From: Burkholderiaceae bacterium
GTDB taxonomy: Bacteria > Pseudomonadota > Gammaproteobacteria > Burkholderiales > Burkholderiaceae
NCBI GenBank assembly: GCA_022701965.1
Contig: JAKONL010000250.1
Coordinates: forward strand, 1 to 18,084
Reading direction: 5' to 3'
Length of the DNA stretch: 18,084 nt
The notes beneath the pieces were generated by a model. It saw nothing but the letters and a program-made list of their open reading frames with translations. It was not told the DNA's origin and did not search any database. Both the position numbers and the translations under genes were made by a program. Positions 15,217-18,084 of this stretch are shown piece after piece. Every line of letters begins with the position of its first letter. Position 1 is the first letter of the stretch.

Positions 15217-16239
15217 TCAAGGACGGCGCTCCGCGACGGCGATCGACTGCAGGAAGCTCGGGTCGAACGCGACCGCGGTGTCCACCGGCTTGGTCAGCAC
15301 CTTGTTGGCCAGCAGGAAGTCCTGCGCGCTCTTGAGCGCGGCCGGGTCGATGGTGAACAGGCCCTCGGTCTTCGCCTTGCCGGCGGTCATGAGCTTGTAG
15401 GCCTCGGTCAGCATCGACTCCTGCTGCGCGCGGTTGAGCGTGGGCGAGATCTTCATCACGATGTCGACCGCCTCCTGCGGGTTGGCCGCTGCGTCGCGCC
15501 AGCCGCGGATGGAGGCGCGCAGGAAGGCCTTCACGAGCTCGGGCTTGTCGCGCGCCGTGTCCTTCGAGACGATCAGCGTGTCGCGCGGGAAGGTGATGCC
15601 GCTCTCCTCGGCGGTGAAGACGCGCAGCTTGTCCGCGCCCATGCGGTCCTTCACGGTCCACATCTCGTTGTAGAGCGTGGCGGTGGCGACGTCGGTATCG
15701 CCGTTGATGAACGGCGTCATGCTGACCTGCTGCGGCTGGATGTCGACCTTGCTCCTGTCGATGCCGGCCTGCCCGAGCATGCCGAACAGCACGTAGTTGG
15801 CGCCGGTGAACCAGGTCGTGACCTTCTTGCCCTCGAAGTCCTTCAGGCTCTTGATCGGGCCATCCTTGCGGGTGATGAAGACGAAGGGCGTGATCTGGTG
15901 CGAGACGCCGATCGAGACGATCGGCAGGCCCTTGTCGACGCCGGCCATCACGCTGTCGCTGCCGCCCGAGAGGCCGAAGGTGTCGGCGCCGGTGGCGACG
16001 AGGTTCTCGGTCAGCAGGTTCGGGCCGCCGGGGTTGATGGTCAGGTCGATGCCTTCGGCCTTGTAGTAGCCCTTGGCCTGGGCGTAGTAGAAGCCGGCGA
16101 ACTGGGTCTGCGTGAGCCACTTGAGCCGCAGGCTGGCCTTGACCGGCTCCTTCGTCTGGGCCTGCACGGCCGGCAGCGTGGCGAAAGCGGCCGCGAGGGC
16201 CAGTGCGCTCACCGAGCGCAGGAAATGGCGGGTCTTCAT
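15217..16239 (-). CDS. Periplasmic ABC substrate-binding protein, NMT1/THI5-like, 340 aa
   Basis: A Sec signal peptide is clear: MKTRHFLRSVSALALAAAFA followed by TLPAVQA, with cleavage likely after A27. No lipobox cysteine is present, so it should be a soluble periplasmic protein. The mature part begins with LRLKWLTQTQFAGFYYAQAK GYYKAEGIDLTI, the pattern of the NMT1/THI5 binding-protein family (HMP/thiamine precursors, pyrimidines, nitrate- and sulfonate-like ligands). GGSDSVMAGVDKGLPIVSIG, SLKDFEGKKVTTWF and DKPELVKAFLRASIRGWRDA follow in usual order. It lies on the opposite strand to the permease and ATPase genes and about 2.3 kb from them, but is the only binding protein here. A 58-base gap separates it from the aldolase gene upstream. 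The start at 16239 has AAAGG about 7 bases upstream; in-frame GTG/TTG starts further up lack a signal peptide fit. Confidence 0.93.
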   Translation of the reverse strand: MKTRHFLRSVSALALAAAFATLPAVQAQTKEPVKASLRLKWLTQTQFAGFYYAQAKGYYKAEGIDLTINPGGPNLLTENLVATGADTFGLSGGSDSVMAGVDKGLPIVSIGVSHQITPFVFITRKDGPIKSLKDFEGKKVTTWFTGANYVLFGMLGQAGIDRSKVDIQPQQVSMTPFINGDTDVATATLYNEMWTVKDRMGADKLRVFTAEESGITFPRDTLIVSKDTARDKPELVKAFLRASIRGWRDAAANPQEAVDIVMKISPTLNRAQQESMLTEAYKLMTAGKAKTEGLFTIDPAALKSAQDFLLANKVLTKPVDTAVAFDPSFLQSIAVAERRP

Positions 16240-16297
16240 GGTCAACCTTTGAGTACGTGGAAGTGGAGGAAATCGAAAGGAACGCGCCGGCACGCGA

Positions 16298-17083
16298 TCA
16301 GCTGTCGTGCGCCGGAACGCCGGGCGGGGTGTCGCGGGCCAGGCGGCGCATGAGGCCGGGCCACTCGCGCTCGCCGGCGATCAGGATGTCGCCGTGCTGT
16401 TCCCAGAACTGGCGCGCGGCGCGTTCGCAGACATCCGCGGGCGGCACCACCAGCGGACCGGCGCCGCCCGCGACGGCCGCCTGCATCTGCAGCTGGATGC
16501 GCGCGGCGCGCTCGAAGTAATAGAGCAGCATGAAGGCCTCGCCGACCGTGCGGCCGACCGTCAGCACGCCGTGGTTGCGCATCAGCATCACCGGCTGCGT
16601 GCCGAAGTCGCGCACCAGCCGCGACTGCTCGTCGAGGTCGATGGCCACGCCCTCGTAGTCGTGGAAGGCCTGCCGCTGGTGGAAGCGCATCGCGAACTGC
16701 GACAGCGGCAGCAGCCCGCCGGCCTGCGCCGACACGGCGACGCTCGCGTCCGAGTGGGTGTGCAGCACGCAGGCCGCGTCGTGCCGGCTCTCGTGGATCG
16801 CGCCGTGGATCACGAAGGCCGCGGCGTTGACCTCGTAGGGCGTGTCCTCGAGCTTGTGGCCGCGCACGTCGATGCGCACCAGGCTCGACGCCGTGACTTC
16901 CTCGAACAGCAGTCCGTACGGGTTGAGCAGGAACTCGCCCGGGCGGCCCGGCACGCGCAGCGAGATGTGGTTGTAGATCATGTCGTCCAGCCCGAGCCGG
17001 GCGACGAGCCGGTAGCAGGCCGCCAGCGCGACGCGCGCCTCCCACTCGGTGTCGTCGATGCGGGCGAGGTGCGGCGGCCTCAT
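16298..17083 (-). CDS. Class II aldolase/adducin-family protein, 261 aa
   Basis: This is a cytoplasmic zinc enzyme of the fuculose-aldolase/ribulose-phosphate-epimerase/adducin fold. Residues matching those known in L-fuculose-1-phosphate aldolase are present: acidic E84 (in TPYEVNAAAFVIHGAIH), zinc ligands H108 and H110 in CVLHTHSDASV, and H171 in LMRNHGVLTVG. YNHISLRVP near residue 37 is the usual substrate-phosphate or carboxylate loop region. Family members catalyse retro-aldol cleavage, decarboxylation or epimerisation; the substrate here is unknown. The ATG overlaps the upstream amidase TGA by four bases (ATGA), so translation is coupled and the two enzymes should act in the same pathway. 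Length is near the family norm (about 210-270). Confidence 0.9.
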   Translation of the reverse strand: MRPPHLARIDDTEWEARVALAACYRLVARLGLDDMIYNHISLRVPGRPGEFLLNPYGLLFEEVTASSLVRIDVRGHKLEDTPYEVNAAAFVIHGAIHESRHDAACVLHTHSDASVAVSAQAGGLLPLSQFAMRFHQRQAFHDYEGVAIDLDEQSRLVRDFGTQPVMLMRNHGVLTVGRTVGEAFMLLYYFERAARIQLQMQAAVAGGAGPLVVPPADVCERAARQFWEQHGDILIAGEREWPGLMRRLARDTPPGVPAHDS

Positions 17084-18084
17084 GCGGCGAGCTCCGTCAG
17101 CAGGTCGGCCAGCACGCGCGTGCCGGCGGCCAGGTCGCCCGGCTCGGCCGACTCGGCCTCGTTGTGCGTGATGCCGAGGTGGCAGGGCACGAAGATCATG
17201 GCCGACGGCGCCACCGCGTGCAGGTAGCGCGCGTCGTGGCCGGCGGCCGAAGGGAGGTCGCGGTGCGGGATATCCAGGCGCTGCGCGATGGCGCGGATGC
17301 GCGCGCGCAGCGTCTCGGGGAAATGCAGCGAGTCGGCGGCCGACAGGCGCAGCACGCGCACGCCGCACGGCCCGCGATGCGCGGCGCAGATCGGCTCGAC
17401 GCGTGCGCTCATCGCGCGCAGCGTGCCCGAATCGGGATGGCGCAGGTCGATCGAGAAGATCGCCCGGCTCGCGACCACCGACGGCGCGTTCGGCAGCACC
17501 TCGAAGCGGCCGACGGTGAACTTGACGACGTCCTCGGCATCGTGGAACTCGGCCGCGAGCGCCTGCACCATCGCGGTGGCGGCCAGCAGCGCGTCCTTGC
17601 GCTCGTGGCGCTGCGAGGTGCCCGCGTGCGCGGCCTCGCCGTCGACCTCGACGCGCCAGGTGTGCTTGCCCTGGATGCCGGTGACCACGCCCACGGGCAG
17701 GCCCTCGCGCTCGAGCACCGGGCCCTGTTCGATGTGCGCTTCGACATAGGCGTGCACCGGCCCGCCGAGCGCGCGGAGCGGGACGTGCGCGAGGCGCTGC
17801 GCGACGTCGGCCAGCGCCGCGCCGACGCTGATGCCTGAGGCGTCGGCGACGGCCGAGATCGTCTCCAGCGCCTGGTCGCCCGCGAACACGGCCGAGCCCA
17901 TCATTCCGGGCGCGAAGCGCGAGCCTTCCTCGTTCATCCAGGCGACGATCTCGATCGGATGCACCGGCACGATGCCGGCCTCGCGGATCGCCTGCACCGC
18001 CTCGAACGCGGCCAGCACGCCGAAGACGCCGTCGAAGCGCCCGCCGGTCGGCTGGCTGTCGAGGTGCGAGCCGCTGAGCACCGG
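17080..18084 (-). CDS. M20-family hydantoinase/carbamoylase-type amidase, 5' end beyond window
   Basis: This is a metal-dependent hydrolase of the M20/M28 group that includes N-carbamoyl-L-amino-acid hydrolase, allantoate amidohydrolase and beta-ureidopropionase-like enzymes. The available 334 codons start inside the N-terminal catalytic part: SGSHLDSQPTGGRFDGVFGV (metal-binding H and D), then AWMNEEGSRFAPGMMGSAVF (metal-binding E pair), a dimerisation domain with THIEQGP-like AHIEQGPVLE, GKHTWRVEVDGEAAHAGTSQ, and the C-terminal HNEAESAEPGDLAAG that brings the last histidine ligand. The family is about 410 residues, so about 75 N-terminal residues are missing at the window edge. It is the first visible gene of the leftward operon and overlaps the aldolase start by four bases. 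The likely reaction is hydrolysis of a C-N bond in a carbamoyl- or ureido-type intermediate. Confidence 0.93.
   Translation of the reverse strand, partial: PVLSGSHLDSQPTGGRFDGVFGVLAAFEAVQAIREAGIVPVHPIEIVAWMNEEGSRFAPGMMGSAVFAGDQALETISAVADASGISVGAALADVAQRLAHVPLRALGGPVHAYVEAHIEQGPVLEREGLPVGVVTGIQGKHTWRVEVDGEAAHAGTSQRHERKDALLAATAMVQALAAEFHDAEDVVKFTVGRFEVLPNAPSVVASRAIFSIDLRHPDSGTLRAMSARVEPICAAHRGPCGVRVLRLSAADSLHFPETLRARIRAIAQRLDIPHRDLPSAAGHDARYLHAVAPSAMIFVPCHLGITHNEAESAEPGDLAAGTRVLADLLTELAA

Noticed and set aside
14264..16120. A 618-codon frame that would fuse the bicupin to upstream sequence
   Set aside because: Upstream of 15199 the frame is an out-of-frame reading of the substrate-binding protein gene (R/G/H-rich peptide). 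The real bicupin starts at 15199 after the binding-protein stop.

Overview
The window looks like chromosomal DNA of a high-GC betaproteobacterium, most plausibly in the Burkholderiales (Comamonadaceae-like). This is an inference from strong G/C bias at third codon positions, the type of GTP-dependent PEP carboxykinase, and small hypothetical proteins of a style common in that group. I saw no rRNA, tRNA, CRISPR array, insertion sequence or phage gene.

Left part (1-3.7 kb): the start of a nucleoside-recognition membrane protein gene and a calcineurin-like metallophosphoesterase run leftward. A 62-aa protein gene then runs rightward, followed by about 365 bases without a convincing gene and a coding-like ORF of unknown family that lacks a clear start. 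It converges with a LysR-type regulator. Divergent from the regulator is a 181-aa two-helix membrane protein. The 62-aa and 181-aa genes share a near-identical promoter-proximal element, ACTAGGG-N4-CCCT, about 50 bases before each start codon.

Middle (3.7-10.4 kb): a strong bidirectional terminator separates the 181-aa gene from pckG (gluconeogenesis). Four leftward genes follow: pckG, a 50-aa single-helix membrane protein, a 152-aa protein built from two copies of a roughly 44-residue unit, and an ACT-domain threonine ammonia-lyase. Divergent from the last is a large orphan protein with two AAA+ ATPase modules.

Right part (10.4-18.1 kb): an uptake and catabolism locus organised as two convergent operons. 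The rightward operon encodes an ABC ATPase, two permeases and a flavin-dependent LLM-class monooxygenase, with 4-base overlaps between the first three genes. The leftward operon encodes a hydantoinase/carbamoylase-type amidase (cut by the window edge), a class II aldolase-like protein, the periplasmic NMT1/THI5-type binding protein and a bicupin. The operons meet at a CTAG that supplies the stop codon on both strands. The transporter's binding protein is in one operon and its membrane and ATPase parts in the other, so both halves are needed for a working importer. I infer that the locus imports a small N-containing, perhaps cyclic ureide or pyrimidine-like, compound, oxidises it with the LLM enzyme, and processes products with the amidase, aldolase and bicupin. 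The substrate cannot be read from the sequence.
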